From: Sedimentibacter hydroxybenzoicus DSM 7310
GTDB lineage: Bacteria; Bacillota; Clostridia; Tissierellales; Sedimentibacteraceae
Assembly: GCF_013403245.1 (NCBI RefSeq)
Contig: NZ_JACBNQ010000001.1
Span: 1-64,000, forward strand
Direction of reading: 5' to 3'
Length of the DNA: 64,000 nt
Shown here: positions 27,051-36,651 of the stretch, piece after piece
Layout: each line of letters begins with the position of its first letter
Position numbering within the stretch: the first letter of the stretch is position 1
Notes under the pieces: model-generated
The model's database searches: none
Told to the model about the DNA's origin: nothing
Seen by the model: only the letters and a program-made list of their open reading frames with translations
Made by a program: the position numbers and the translations under genes

Positions 27051-28289
27051 ATGAATAAAAACTTTTTTATTGATAACAGAAAGAAGTTTGCTGAAAAAAT
27101 GGATGATTACTCAACGGCGGTATTCTTTTCCGGCAAGGCACCGAGAGAAAGTGCAGATCAGGAATATGGATTTTCTGTAGACAGAAATTTCTTTTATTTA
27201 ACCGGAATCGATATGGAAAATATGGTTTTATTGATAAATAAAATCGCAGGAAAAACTACCGAAATTCTGTATATACCGCCTGTGGATGAGCATTATGAAA
27301 AATGGTACGGAATTTTAATGAGAAACGATGAAGCTAAAGAGCTTTCAGGCATTGAATCAATTCAAAACAGATATAGCTTTATGGATGAGCTTGCAAAGAG
27401 ATTGTCTTCCGCAGACAGACCGGACAACGTATATGTTTTTTCCTATATTGCCGACAAGGATGAACCCTACGACAACTACAGGAGCTTGGCTCATTGGATC
27501 AGAAACCAGTATCCTGCAGTAAGTATTAAAAGCTCTTTGGACATTATGTCAGAATTAAGAGGTTCTAAGACAGAGGAAGAAATAAATGAAATAAAGACAG
27601 CCATTGGCTATACTAAGGAAGCACTAGAGTTTGTAATGAAAAATTTAAAACCGGGTAAATTCGAATATCAGGTGAGAGCTGATTTTGAATACCAGCTTGG
27701 GCTAAGAGGTTCTAAGCCAAGCTTTAAAACAATAGGTGCCTCAGGTGAAAAAGCGGTGATTCTGCATTACATAGATTTAAAACAGAAGATACAGGATAAC
27801 AGTATGATACTTCTTGACTTAGGCGCGCTTTCCAACAATTATGCATCCGACATCACAAGGACGTATCCCGCAAACGGAAAGTTTACAACGAGACAGAAGG
27901 ATATATACAGCATAGTTTTAGAGGCGCAAAATGTGGCAATGGATAAAATGCATGTAGGTGCGTCGGAAGAGGATGTAAATAATGCGGTTAAAAAGTATTT
28001 CGCAGACAGTTTAAAAGCTATAAATCTCATTAAGGATGATTCCGAAGTCAGTAAATATTATTATCACGGCATAGGTCATCCGTTAGGTCTTGACGTACAT
28101 GATTTTAGGAGAAGAGATAAGACAATTCAGGAAAACAATGTTTATACTGTCGAACCGGGACTTTACATTAAAGAAGAAGGAATCGGAATCAGAATTGAAG
28201 ACAATGTATGGGTTACTAAAAAGGGCTTAGTTAACCTTTCCAAAGAAATAATCAAGTCGGTGAATGACATAGAAAACTTTATGAAATAA
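27051..28289 (+). CDS. M24-family Xaa-Pro aminopeptidase
   Basis: A 412-residue protein. The N-terminal creatinase-like domain (VDRNFFYLTGIDMENMVLLI) positions the substrate. The C-terminal pita-bread fold holds the dinuclear metal ligands: Asp in LLDLGALSNNYASDITR (two), His in YHGIGHPLGLDVHDF, Glu in YTVEPGLYI and Glu in GIRIEDNVWVT. It releases an N-terminal residue before proline, useful in a peptide-fermenting anaerobe. ATG 27051 is chosen because TGGAGGA lies ten bases upstream, whereas an ATG at 27033 is inside that site. The leader contains a GAGGGGACGG fragment related to the palindromic repeats seen elsewhere. Confidence 0.92.
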   Translation: MNKNFFIDNRKKFAEKMDDYSTAVFFSGKAPRESADQEYGFSVDRNFFYLTGIDMENMVLLINKIAGKTTEILYIPPVDEHYEKWYGILMRNDEAKELSGIESIQNRYSFMDELAKRLSSADRPDNVYVFSYIADKDEPYDNYRSLAHWIRNQYPAVSIKSSLDIMSELRGSKTEEEINEIKTAIGYTKEALEFVMKNLKPGKFEYQVRADFEYQLGLRGSKPSFKTIGASGEKAVILHYIDLKQKIQDNSMILLDLGALSNNYASDITRTYPANGKFTTRQKDIYSIVLEAQNVAMDKMHVGASEEDVNNAVKKYFADSLKAINLIKDDSEVSKYYYHGIGHPLGLDVHDFRRRDKTIQENNVYTVEPGLYIKEEGIGIRIEDNVWVTKKGLVNLSKEIIKSVNDIENFMK

Positions 28290-28311
28290 AGGCAGACAAA
28301 AAGCCTTTTTG
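28288..28311 (+). terminator. Terminator of peptidase gene
   Basis: AAAGGC (28288-28293) and GCCTTT (28303-28308) form a short hairpin followed by Ts, starting at the stop codon. Confidence 0.5.
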
Positions 28312-28339
28312 GTTAAAAGGTTAAAGACGATTCTTTTCA

Positions 28340-29158
28340 TCAGTCGAAAAGGATCGTTTCTTTTAATCCATAATCACCAATCTCAACATTCCAGGTTGTC
28401 AAATCCTTACCGTGCCAGTCTGTGCCGCCTGTCTTGATTAAATCGTGCTTTAAAGCAAATTCTTCGTATTTTTTAACTAAAATTTCATCATGGTACGGAT
28501 AATAAACCTCTAAAGCTCTCAGACCGTGCGGTAAAAGAAGCTCCATTTCTTTTATGTCGGCATCACCGATTCTTGCAGGATGTGCAAAGCTTGCAGTTCC
28601 TTTAGCTTGATTTATAACCTCAACAGCTTCCGAAGAGTGTACAGGAAAATTTTCTATAAAATGACCGTTGTAGTGTCTTAATTTAGTATTGAAAAATTCC
28701 GGCCAATCCTTTAATGAGTAAGGCACCCCATTTGCTATCATTGCCTTCATAATATCTGACAGAGCTATACATTGCTTGTATTCGGCAAATTTAATTATTT
28801 TATTTATATCAAAATTCACATAGTTGTTTTTTAACAACCAATTATAATGCTCTAAGAATGATTTGTTGAAATAATTGCAAATCAAGCTTAACATATCCTG
28901 CAGTTGACTGTTGTAAATATCTATGTTGTATCCAAGGATGTGTATCAGGTGTCCGCTAGAAACAGATGATATTTCTACGGCAGGAATAACATTTATATTA
29001 TTTATGTCTGCCTTTTCTGTTATTTCAACTATACCATAGGTAGTATCATGGTCGGTTAAAGCAATCGTGGGTATATTTTTTTCCTGAACAATTTTAAGTA
29101 TTTCATCGATGGAATCAGTTCCGTCGGAAAATTTAGAGTGGATGTGTAAATCGATCAT
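28340..29158 (-). CDS. PHP-domain phosphoesterase (TrpH/RNase AM-like)
   Basis: A 272-residue protein with the PHP metal motifs in order: DLHIHSKFSDGTDS (residues 3-16), ALTDHDTTYGIVE, VIPAVEISS, ASFAHPARIGDADI and TGGTDWHGKD. This order and length match TrpH/YciV-type PHP enzymes, which act on 3',5'-nucleoside bisphosphates or RNA 5' ends. A short helical insert separates the first and second halves, as in the family. Substrate is not decided by sequence. AGGAG precedes the ATG; monocistronic. Confidence 0.85.
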   Translation of the reverse strand: MIDLHIHSKFSDGTDSIDEILKIVQEKNIPTIALTDHDTTYGIVEITEKADINNINVIPAVEISSVSSGHLIHILGYNIDIYNSQLQDMLSLICNYFNKSFLEHYNWLLKNNYVNFDINKIIKFAEYKQCIALSDIMKAMIANGVPYSLKDWPEFFNTKLRHYNGHFIENFPVHSSEAVEVINQAKGTASFAHPARIGDADIKEMELLLPHGLRALEVYYPYHDEILVKKYEEFALKHDLIKTGGTDWHGKDLTTWNVEIGDYGLKETILFD

Positions 29159-29319
29159 TTGCTGCTCCTGCTTTTAATAAACCATTATATCATTTATTGA
29201 AATATTTTGCCATAATTTAATCAAATTTTAATAATACGCTAATCAACTGTGAATATAGTATGTGTATTATATGAATAAATTGAATAAAATATATAATAAA
29301 TAAAAGAGGGAGATGTGAA

Positions 29320-29541
29320 ATGGAAATATTAATCGGAATATTTGTATTTTTTGTATTTATAGTTGCTGCAATAAATATAGGTGTTGTTTTATTAAAGGTT
29401 ATATTTACGATTATAGGAGCCGTAATAGGACTTTTTGTCATAATATTATTGATACCCTTAGGCATTGGATTTTTATTGATCCCTGCAATAATAATTGGTA
29501 TAATAATAGCTATTGTTAAGTTGATTCAGTTTATATTCTGA
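29320..29541 (+). CDS. Small hydrophobic membrane protein, unknown
   Basis: A 73-residue protein made almost entirely of two or three hydrophobic helices (IFVFFVFIVAAINIGVVLL, then AVIGLFVIILLIPLGIGFLL). A good ribosome site, GAGGGAGATG, precedes the ATG. It has no charged domain and no family I recognise; it could be a small membrane stress protein. An operon partner is absent because the metG leader promoter starts 17 bases later. Confidence 0.55.
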   Translation: MEILIGIFVFFVFIVAAINIGVVLLKVIFTIIGAVIGLFVIILLIPLGIGFLLIPAIIIGIIIAIVKLIQFIF

Positions 29542-29557
29542 TAATTAAAACAAACAG

Positions 29558-29881
29558 TTGACAAATGTTAAGTATTTATGTATAGTTTTACATAAATAAA
29601 ATAATACTATATGAATATTAATAAAAAAGCTGTGAAAAGAAGAGTAGCTTGTAAGTTATGACAAAGAGAACCGGAGTAAGGTGCGAGCCGGAGATTGACT
29701 TTATAGTGAAGATGGCCTTGGAGCTTCATGCCTGAGCATTTGTTAAGGTTTGACGTGAGTATACGTTATAATACAAGGGTTATATGACCTGTTGAGGCAC
29801 ATATTGCGAAATATGTGCGAATAAGAGTGGTAACGCGGATTTTCGCCTCTTTGCATATGCAAAGAGGCGTTCGATTTTTTT
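29558..29881 (+). promoter_or_regulatory. Methionine T-box leader of metG, with promoter
   Basis: TTGACA (29558) with 17 bases to TATAGT (29581) is a near-consensus promoter. The specifier reads GAAG-ATG-GCC-TTGGAGC, with codon ATG at 29712-29714. The T-box AAGAGTGGTAACGCGG is at 29823-29838; TGGT fits the A discriminator of tRNA-Met. A perfect 26-base palindrome (29844-29869, arms CGCCTCTTTGCAT) plus a T-run at 29874-29881 is the terminator. The gene starts 30 bases later. The match to the downstream synthetase makes this a reference for reading the leader at 13839. Confidence 0.93.
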
Positions 29882-29911
29882 GGTGATTTTTGAAAAACAT
29901 AGGAGGAAAAC

Positions 29912-31855
29912 ATGAATAAAGGAAAATATTATTTAACAACGGCAATCGCCTATACATCCGGCAAGCCCCATATAGGAAACACATATGAAATAGTTCTTGC
30001 CGACAGTATCGTCAGATTCAAAAAATTAAACGGATACGATGTTTATTTTCAGACAGGAACAGACGAGCATGGAGAGAAAATTCAGATTAAAGCAGAGGAA
30101 GCCGGTAAAACCCCACAGCTTTATGTTGATGAAGTAGCAGGAGAAATCAAACGAATATGGGATTTGATGAACACAAGCTACGACAAATTTGTCAGAACCA
30201 CAGACCCGGAACACATAAAAACCGTACAAAAAATATTTAAAAAGCTTTATGACCAGGGGGATATTTATAAAGGATATTACGAAGGCTGGTATTGCACACC
30301 GGATGAAGCATTTTTTACAGAATCTCAGTTAGTTGACGGAAAATGTCCTGATTGCGGCAGGGATGTGCACATGGCAAGAGAAGAAGCTTATTTCTTTAAA
30401 ATGAGCAATTATGCCGACAGATTGATGAAACATATTGAAGAAAATCCTAAATTTATTCAACCTGAATCACGTAAAAATGAAATGGTTAATAATTTTATCA
30501 AACCTGGATTACAGGATTTGTGTGTTTCAAGAACTTCGTTTAACTGGGGTGTACCCGTTACCTTTGACGAAGGTCATGTTGTTTATGTGTGGATAGATGC
30601 TCTGAGTAACTACATTACGTTTTTAGGCTATGATACTGAGGGAAAGCATGGAGCTTTGTTTAATAAATATTGGCCCGCAGACGTTCATTTAATAGGCAAG
30701 GATATCTTAAGATTCCATACTATCTATTGGCCGATATTATTGATGGCATTGGATGTGGAGCTTCCAAAACAGGTTTTCGGTCATCCCTGGCTGTTGGTGG
30801 GAGAAGGTAAAATGAGCAAGTCAAAAGGTAATGTAATTTATGCTGATGACTTGGTAGATCTGTTTGGTGTAGATGCCATAAGATATTTTGTACTCCATGA
30901 AATGCCTTTTGCCAGCGACGGTACATTGACGTACGATCTTATAATTGAAAGAATAAATTCTGATCTGGCTAATATTTTGGGAAATTTAGTAAATAGAACC
31001 ATCACTATGACCAATAAATATTTTGACGGTGTTATTCTTCCTCCGGAAGAACATGAATCAATAGATGATGAGCTTATTAAGCTAGCGCTTGAAACACCTG
31101 TAAGAGTTGAAAAGAAAATGGATGATTTAAAGGTTTCTGATGCTATTGATGAAATTTTCAACCTTCTCAGAAGAAGCAATAAATATATTGATGAAACACA
31201 GCCTTGGGTATTGGGCAAGGACGAAAGCAAGAAGAAAAGGCTGGGAACAGTATTATATAATCTGCTTGAATCTATCAGGATTGCAGCAGCTTTACTGGAA
31301 CCATACCTTCCCGAAACGGCACAGAAGATATTTAAGCAGCTTAATACAGACAAGACAGATTGGGATTCATTATTAAGCTTTAATGGAATGGTGCCGGGAC
31401 AAAAGGTAGATACTCCTGAAATATTGTTTGCAAGAATAGATGCAGTTAAAAAATTAGAGGAAATCAATAAAATAAATGAAGCTAAATCCGAGGTGAAGGA
31501 AGTTATTGAGGTCAAAGAAGGAAAAGAAGATAATTTCATAACTATTGACGATTTTGCTAAATTAGATTTGAGAATTGCTGAAATAGTTAAAGCAGAGAGA
31601 CATCCTGATGCAGATAAGCTCTTAGTGTTCCAATTAAAGGTTGGAGAAGAAACGAGACAGGTGGTATCGGGTATATCAAAATATTACAGCCCTGAGGATT
31701 TAGCAGGTAAAAAGGTTGTAATGGTATACAATTTAAAGCCTGTCGTGCTGAGAGGCATAGAATCCAACGGCATGCTTTTAACTGCTGAAAAGGGTAAAAA
31801 ATTAACTTTACTTTCCACACTTGAAGATATTGCGGACGGTGCAACGATATCATAG
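29912..31855 (+). CDS. metG: Methionyl-tRNA synthetase
   Basis: A 647-residue class I synthetase charging tRNA-Met. The N-terminus TAIAYTSGKPHIGNTYEI has the HIGH-type signature (HIGN), and GKMSKSKGNV near residue 304 has the KMSKS loop. A zinc-knuckle remnant lies around WYCTPDEAFFTESQ and KCPDCGRDV. The helical anticodon domain is about 380-530. A C-terminal tRNA-binding domain (about 545-647, FAKLDLRIAEIVKAERHPDA and KPVVLRGIESNGMLLTA) is the dimerising EMAP/Trbp111-type module. Length is normal for the long bacterial form. AGGAGG precedes the ATG; regulated by the methionine T-box. Confidence 0.97.
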   Translation: MNKGKYYLTTAIAYTSGKPHIGNTYEIVLADSIVRFKKLNGYDVYFQTGTDEHGEKIQIKAEEAGKTPQLYVDEVAGEIKRIWDLMNTSYDKFVRTTDPEHIKTVQKIFKKLYDQGDIYKGYYEGWYCTPDEAFFTESQLVDGKCPDCGRDVHMAREEAYFFKMSNYADRLMKHIEENPKFIQPESRKNEMVNNFIKPGLQDLCVSRTSFNWGVPVTFDEGHVVYVWIDALSNYITFLGYDTEGKHGALFNKYWPADVHLIGKDILRFHTIYWPILLMALDVELPKQVFGHPWLLVGEGKMSKSKGNVIYADDLVDLFGVDAIRYFVLHEMPFASDGTLTYDLIIERINSDLANILGNLVNRTITMTNKYFDGVILPPEEHESIDDELIKLALETPVRVEKKMDDLKVSDAIDEIFNLLRRSNKYIDETQPWVLGKDESKKKRLGTVLYNLLESIRIAAALLEPYLPETAQKIFKQLNTDKTDWDSLLSFNGMVPGQKVDTPEILFARIDAVKKLEEINKINEAKSEVKEVIEVKEGKEDNFITIDDFAKLDLRIAEIVKAERHPDADKLLVFQLKVGEETRQVVSGISKYYSPEDLAGKKVVMVYNLKPVVLRGIESNGMLLTAEKGKKLTLLSTLEDIADGATIS

Positions 31856-31910
31856 CCATGGATTGTCAATGGGTTAGCAATTGACTTGCAGTGGATTTTC
31901 GATAGAGTGA

Positions 31911-31942
31911 AAAAGGATTTGTATCATGCAAATCCTTTTTTG
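31911..31942 (+). terminator. Terminator after metG
   Basis: AAAAGGATTTG pairs with CAAATCCTTTT over a short loop, followed by TTG. Between it and the stop codon, GTCAAT and ATTGAC form a minor dyad with no evident role. Confidence 0.75.
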
Positions 31943-32081
31943 TAAATGAAATTTGTAGATATTTAACGACAATTGTTGATTTTATTAAAAAAATGATATA
32001 ATATTATTAATATACTAAAATATTGTGATACAATTAACAAGCAAATATTACATTCCAAATAACAGACAGGGAGGATTTATC

Positions 32082-33218
32082 ATGGGGTACGACATTGATT
32101 TTGTTGAAATAAACAGGACTATAACAGATATTATTGATGAGCATATTTTAGTTTGTAGCCCAGATGGACAAATTATATTCTCCAATAAGGCTTTGCAGGA
32201 TATCCTGAGCTATGATGATATTGAATTAAAACAAAAAAAATTCCTGGAAATTATTGCGGATATTCACATAAGCAGGTCTGAAGCTTTTATTAAATATGCG
32301 TCCGAAAGTATTTCTCTTCCGGAGGAGTTTCTGTTCAATGGCAAGCATGGCTTGATAAAGCTGCATGTGAAGATACTTAAAAAGGATAATCTTTTATATA
32401 TTTATGGTAATGAAAAGTATGCTGAGTATGAGAGAGTAAAGAACAGACTGGACATAGAGATCAAAAATGCTATAAAAATTCATGAACGCTCTCTTCCCGG
32501 AAGTCTTCCAAACACAGGAAACATTTCCTTTGCTTCATTATATATTCCCGCACAGGATTTAGGCGGTGATTTGTTTGATGTATTTAAAGTAGACAACGGC
32601 TTGTTGAACGATTATTTTGAGCAGTATGTCTGTTTTGTGGCAGATGTGTCGGGACATGGACTAGATAGCGCAATGCTGGCTATTTTTGTTAAGGACACAA
32701 TAAACAGTTATTTCAGACATAAGCATATACCGGGACAGGTGCTTTCACCCAAAGAAGTTATGAATTTTTTTCTCGAGCAATATATAAAAGAAGGATACCC
32801 CACAGAATATCTCGTATGCATTTTTTTTGCGGTATTTGATTTAAAAACAAAGGAGCTGACGTATTGTAACGCTGGTTTCCATATGTGTCCGATATTAGTT
32901 GTGGACAAAGACAATATAATTGAGTTGAACGAGGGATATTTTCCGGTTTCTACAGCATTAGATTTTAGCTTGTATAATTATAAGGACCATTCCATAAAGC
33001 TGCTTCCGGAAATGACACTGGTTATTATGTCTGACGGGCTGCCGGAGCAAAGATGCGGCAATGAATATTATGAAGGAAGAATGAAAAAGCTCATTAAAAA
33101 AATATATAGACTTAAACCGTCACACATTGTCAAGAAAATCCATGAGGATTTTAATGATTTTGTAAAATATGAAAAAATAAATGATGACATAACCTTGGTA
33201 GTTGCAAAGTTATCGTAA
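32082..33218 (+). CDS. PAS-SpoIIE/RsbU-like serine phosphatase
   Basis: A 378-residue cytoplasmic protein. The N-terminal PAS-like sensor (about residues 10-110) contains HILVCSPDGQIIFSNKALQD. The PP2C-type SpoIIE domain follows with metal-site motifs DLGGDLFDVFKV, FVADVSGHGLDSAMLAIFVK, TYCNAGFHMCPIL, VIMSDGLPEQRC and a terminal INDDITLVVAKL. Such proteins dephosphorylate anti-anti-sigma factors in partner-switching pathways. No STAS or anti-sigma kinase gene is adjacent. ATG 32082 is selected because AGGGAGG lies seven bases upstream; the frame is open to 32025. The stop overlaps the next reading frame's upstream extension. Confidence 0.87.
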   Translation: MGYDIDFVEINRTITDIIDEHILVCSPDGQIIFSNKALQDILSYDDIELKQKKFLEIIADIHISRSEAFIKYASESISLPEEFLFNGKHGLIKLHVKILKKDNLLYIYGNEKYAEYERVKNRLDIEIKNAIKIHERSLPGSLPNTGNISFASLYIPAQDLGGDLFDVFKVDNGLLNDYFEQYVCFVADVSGHGLDSAMLAIFVKDTINSYFRHKHIPGQVLSPKEVMNFFLEQYIKEGYPTEYLVCIFFAVFDLKTKELTYCNAGFHMCPILVVDKDNIIELNEGYFPVSTALDFSLYNYKDHSIKLLPEMTLVIMSDGLPEQRCGNEYYEGRMKKLIKKIYRLKPSHIVKKIHEDFNDFVKYEKINDDITLVVAKLS

Positions 33219-33256
33219 TGATATTTAAGGCAGAAATTAATGAGGAGGGGATTATT

Positions 33257-33460
33257 ATGAAAGAAATATTGGACGGAATTTTAGAAGCAATCGATGATGA
33301 AATCAGGGCACAAAAGCATTACAAAATGCTGTTTGAAAAAACAGATGACCCTATGGCAAAAAAATTTTTTGAGCAGTTGGTAACAGACGAAGAAAATCAT
33401 GAGAAGGCACTGAGAAACAGGTATGAAGCGTTTAAAAAGCTGATGAACGCAGACAAATAA
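33257..33460 (+). CDS. Small ferritin/rubrerythrin-like helical protein
   Basis: A 67-residue protein: EILDGILEAIDDEIRAQKHY then FFEQLVTDEENHEKALRNRY. Two helices carry ExxxxxH- and ExxH-type ligand patterns (EIRAQKHY, DEENHEKAL), that is half of a four-helix rubrerythrin/ferritin-like bundle, so a dimer could form a di-iron site. ATG 33257 is chosen because GAGGAGGGG precedes it. It lies 39 bases after the phosphatase gene and just before a superoxide reductase on the other strand, so an oxidative-stress role is plausible. Confidence 0.7.
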   Translation: MKEILDGILEAIDDEIRAQKHYKMLFEKTDDPMAKKFFEQLVTDEENHEKALRNRYEAFKKLMNADK

Positions 33461-33500
33461 AAACACCACTCCCTCGTGAGCATCAGGGAGTGGTGTTTTT
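33461..33500. terminator. Bidirectional terminator
   Basis: AAACACCACTCCCT (33461-33474) is exactly complementary to AGGGAGTGGTGTTT (33485-33498), with A- and T-runs outside. It serves both convergent genes. Confidence 0.85.
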
Positions 33501-33518
33501 ATTTGCTTAATATTTCAT

Positions 33519-33902
33519 TTACGCTTCTTTTTTCCATAAACCGTGAAGGTTGCAGTGCTCGTAAGCAGAAACAACTTCATCACCTTCAGCTAACATGAAT
33601 ACAGCTTTTGGTTCACAGCCCGGCTCTAAGCATTTTCTTTGAGTTCCTTCCTTTGTTTCAAGGTATATCCACTCAATCCAATGCTCGTCAGCCATAGGAT
33701 GAATTACGCTTCCGACTGTTACGGTTACTTTATTTCCTTCAACTTCTATTACAGGGATGTGTTTTTCATAAGAAGCATCTACCGTACCGGGAATAAGTTC
33801 TTTCATATCATTGTCACAGCAAACTAAAGTTCCGCCGCCTTCGTTATATAAGCTTACTAAATTACCGCAAGTTTCACATAAATAAAATTTTGTTTTACAC
33901 AT
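33519..33902 (-). CDS. Desulfoferrodoxin-type superoxide reductase
   Basis: A 127-residue two-iron superoxide reductase. The N-terminal desulforedoxin knuckle has FYLCETCGN and LVCCDND (four Cys, FeCys4 centre I). The catalytic centre II uses KHIPVIEV, HPMADEHWIEWIYL and a C-terminal CNLHGLW (four His plus one Cys). It reduces superoxide to peroxide without making oxygen, the usual defence of strict anaerobes. ATG 33902 is used because TTGGAGGG precedes it. Monocistronic. Confidence 0.95.
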   Translation of the reverse strand: MCKTKFYLCETCGNLVSLYNEGGGTLVCCDNDMKELIPGTVDASYEKHIPVIEVEGNKVTVTVGSVIHPMADEHWIEWIYLETKEGTQRKCLEPGCEPKAVFMLAEGDEVVSAYEHCNLHGLWKKEA

Positions 33903-33984
33903 AGTACCCTCCAAATATTTTAATAGTTCAACAACATTTCTATACCCAATTCCATACACTTTAAAACATATAATATAAAAAACA

Positions 33985-34410
33985 TTAAACAGTTTTTTTA
34001 TTACGTATTTTTAATGCTATCAAGCTTATAAGTGCCATAGCTATTGCCATGCTTCCAATGCTTAAAATTGTGTTTACTCCTGTTTCAAGAGCTTTTTGTA
34101 TATCATTCTGAACAAATGCAAGAATTGTTTCATAAAGCCCTAATCCGGGAACGATGGGGATAACACTTGGAAATATAAATATGGTTGCAGGCATTTTTAA
34201 CCTTCGTGCTAAAATTTCTCCTATGATTGCAATTAAGCAGGTACCAAGAAAGAAACCAAGCAATGAATGCTCTGAAATTATACAGAACTTATATACGGCA
34301 TATCCCATTGATGCAGTTAATGAAGAATAAATCAAAGATTTTTTTGGAGCATTCATAATTTGTGCAAAAAAGAAAGTTGCTATAAAACAATATATCATTT
34401 CTAAAAACAT
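33985..34410 (-). CDS. ThrE-type exporter, C-terminal half (DUF3815)
   Basis: A 141-residue, four-helix membrane protein. FIFPSVIPIVPGLGLYETIL holds the PxIPGxxL-type motif of the DUF3815/YjjB half of threonine/serine exporters. It lies 13 bases downstream of the DUF1212 half on the same strand, so the two probably assemble as one split ThrE transporter, as with YjjP/YjjB. Substrate is inferred; E. coli YjjPB has been linked to succinate export, others to serine/threonine. GAGGAG precedes the ATG. Confidence 0.85.
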   Translation of the reverse strand: MFLEMIYCFIATFFFAQIMNAPKKSLIYSSLTASMGYAVYKFCIISEHSLLGFFLGTCLIAIIGEILARRLKMPATIFIFPSVIPIVPGLGLYETILAFVQNDIQKALETGVNTILSIGSMAIAMALISLIALKIRNKKTV

Positions 34411-34423
34411 ATTCTACTCCTCA

Positions 34424-35194
34424 TTAAGATATGCCTAAAGCATACGCTGTATATATAATTGCTCCGGCTCCGGCGGCCAAGGATGATGCAATCAACAATG
34501 CCTCTGTAGCTCTCGTAATTCCGGACAAAAGGTCTCCTCTAATAGTATCTCTTATGGCATTAGTCATAGCAAGTCCGGGTAACAAAGGCATAATTCCTCC
34601 CACTATGATATAGTTGTAATTACCCTTTCCAAGCAGGTGTGTAAATGTAATTGCAATAAAGGATAAAAATGCACCTGCAATAATACTTGAAAAAAACTGA
34701 TATGATTGAAGCTCTTCAAATTTTCCGGAAATTATAGTGACTATTATTCCCGAAAACAGTGCAACAGTAAATTCAAATAAACCTCCTCCAAACAGAAGGG
34801 TAAAAAATGCCGAAGAAATACCGCCGTATAACAATGAGTATTTATATTGAATTTTATCATTGCCATATATATCCTCTAATTGAAGCAATGCTTCATCCAA
34901 GGTTATCTGTCCTGATGTCAAATTCCTTGAAGTATTATTTACTTCATTAATTTTTTGTAGGTTAATAGTTCTCTTTCTGATTCGTTTAACTATTGTATTG
35001 TTTTCTTCTCCATTAACGGAAATAGTAAAATATAATCCCGTCGGGGTAGCAATAGGCTCTATTTCCTTAACTTTGAAGGATTTGCATATGTATTTTATTG
35101 TTTCTTCCGCCCTATAGGTTTCTCCACCGTTTTCGATTATTATCTGAGCAGAAAGCTTAAGTATCTTTAATAACTTATTAATATCAAGTTCCAT
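34424..35194 (-). CDS. ThrE-type exporter, N-terminal half (DUF1212)
   Basis: A 256-residue protein. A cytoplasmic N-terminal part (about residues 1-115, including ENGGETYRAEETIKYI with the conserved GGETxR) is followed by five hydrophobic helices. YIIVGGIMPLLPGLAMTNAI is the family GxMxxxPG motif. It pairs with the DUF3815 gene 13 bases downstream. The two form a compact minus-strand operon. GAGGTG lies before the start. Export of serine, threonine or a dicarboxylate is possible. Confidence 0.87.
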   Translation of the reverse strand: MELDINKLLKILKLSAQIIIENGGETYRAEETIKYICKSFKVKEIEPIATPTGLYFTISVNGEENNTIVKRIRKRTINLQKINEVNNTSRNLTSGQITLDEALLQLEDIYGNDKIQYKYSLLYGGISSAFFTLLFGGGLFEFTVALFSGIIVTIISGKFEELQSYQFFSSIIAGAFLSFIAITFTHLLGKGNYNYIIVGGIMPLLPGLAMTNAIRDTIRGDLLSGITRATEALLIASSLAAGAGAIIYTAYALGIS

Positions 35195-35317
35195 AAATCA
35201 CCTCAGTAAATATATTTAATTATATCACAATGTTTTATTGAAATTAACTATTTTTGTAATTTTTATTTAAATTAATTTGTTTTGTGATATAATATTAAAA
35301 ATGACTTGGAGGAGTTT

Positions 35318-35848
35318 ATGAGGGAAAAAGAAGTTAAGGTTCTTAACATCGATAAACAGGATATAGAAAAAAAGCTTATCAGCTTGGGAGCAACTCTTAT
35401 TAAGGATGAAAATCAGATAAATTACAGATTTGACACGGAAGATGGATGCTTAAAGAAAACATACAACGGATATTTAAGGATTAGGATAACTGAAAACCTT
35501 TTAAATGGTGAAATAAAACATACACTGACATTTAAGAAAAGTATTAACAGAGATAAATTAAGAGTTAATGAGGAAATCGAAACAGAAATTTCAGACTGGA
35601 ACAGCACTGCAAAAATAATAGAGCTTTTAGGCTATAAAATGAAAAGACCCGGTCATAAACACAGAAAGTCATATGAATATGAAGGCATAATATTTGAAAT
35701 AGATACCTGGGACAAGCAAACATATTCAAAACCGTATCTTGAAATAGAAATGAATTCAGAAGACGAGCTGGAAAAAGCAATTAAATTATTAAATTTAGAC
35801 AGAAGTAAAATTACTACAAAACCAATTGATGAGCTTAGTAAGGAATAA
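35318..35848 (+). CDS. CYTH-domain protein (class IV adenylate cyclase/triphosphatase-like)
   Basis: A 176-residue protein. The N-terminus [20 protein letters not shown] has the EKEVK (ExExK-type) metal-triphosphate motif. Later motifs [31 protein letters not shown] and [14 protein letters not shown] supply the basic and acidic tunnel residues. Family enzymes hydrolyse triphosphates (thiamine triphosphate, tripolyphosphate) or, rarely, make cAMP. ATG 35318 is preferred, with TTGGAGG upstream. CoaX starts 14 bases after its stop, so the two are probably co-transcribed. Confidence 0.85.
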   Translation: MREKEVKVLNIDKQDIEKKLISLGATLIKDENQINYRFDTEDGCLKKTYNGYLRIRITENLLNGEIKHTLTFKKSINRDKLRVNEEIETEISDWNSTAKIIELLGYKMKRPGHKHRKSYEYEGIIFEIDTWDKQTYSKPYLEIEMNSEDELEKAIKLLNLDRSKITTKPIDELSKE

Positions 35849-35861
35849 AGTGGGAGGGAAC

Positions 35862-36635
35862 ATGATATTAGTTGTTGATATCGGTAATACCAACATAGTT
35901 ATAGGAGTTTATGATGGTGATGAGCTCCTTGGTAACTGGAGAATGGTTACAAGAAGTGAGAAAACATCTGATGAATATGGCGTTTTTATTTTAAGCTTAT
36001 TGAAACACAGTGACATAGAGCATACGAAAATAAGCAGTGCAATTGTGTCATCGGTTGTTCCCAATGTTATGCATTCCTTTGAAAATGCTTTAAAGAAATA
36101 TTTTAATATTGAACCTTTAATTGTCGGGCCTGGAATTAAGACAGGGATAACAATAGTAACTGACAATCCCAAAGAAGTGGGTGCCGATAGAATTGTCGGT
36201 CTTGTGGCCGGTTATGATATATATGGCGGGCCACTGATTGTAATAGATTTTGGTACAGCCACAACATACGATGTAGTAAGCGAAAAGGGAGAATTTAAAT
36301 ATGGTATAACATCTCCCGGAATTCAGATTTCTGCAGATGCATTGTGGCAAAGGACGGCGCAGCTTCCAAGCGTCGAAATTAAAAAACCCTCTTCAATACT
36401 TGCAAAAAACACCGTTACAAGCATTCAGGCAGGCTTAGTATATGGATATATCGGGCAGGTTGAATATATTATTAAAAAAATAAAGGAAGAAATGAAAATA
36501 GATGATATGAAGGTTATAGCAACAGGCGGATTAGGCAGAATAATATATGAGGAAACCAAGCTAATAGATGTTTACGACCCTCTATTGTTGTTTAAAGGAT
36601 TAAAAGTAATACATGACAAGAATTGCAAAAAATAA
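35862..36635 (+). CDS. coaX: Type III pantothenate kinase
   Basis: A 257-residue ASKHA-fold kinase for the first step of coenzyme A synthesis. [20 protein letters not shown] has the DxGNT phosphate motif, [11 protein letters not shown] follows, [20 protein letters not shown] has the pantothenate contacts GADR, and [18 protein letters not shown] supplies the catalytic region. ATG 35862 matches the family N-terminus, with GGGAGGG before it; the open frame extends upstream into the preceding gene. It needs a monovalent cation and is not inhibited by CoA, according to family knowledge. Confidence 0.96.
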   Translation: MILVVDIGNTNIVIGVYDGDELLGNWRMVTRSEKTSDEYGVFILSLLKHSDIEHTKISSAIVSSVVPNVMHSFENALKKYFNIEPLIVGPGIKTGITIVTDNPKEVGADRIVGLVAGYDIYGGPLIVIDFGTATTYDVVSEKGEFKYGITSPGIQISADALWQRTAQLPSVEIKKPSSILAKNTVTSIQAGLVYGYIGQVEYIIKKIKEEMKIDDMKVIATGGLGRIIYEETKLIDVYDPLLLFKGLKVIHDKNCKK

Positions 36636-36651
36636 GGCAATAGGGATATCC

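Noticed and set aside
30838-31539. 233-codon minus-strand frame inside metG
   Set aside because: Ser/Leu-rich shadow of the synthetase sequence with no start signal.
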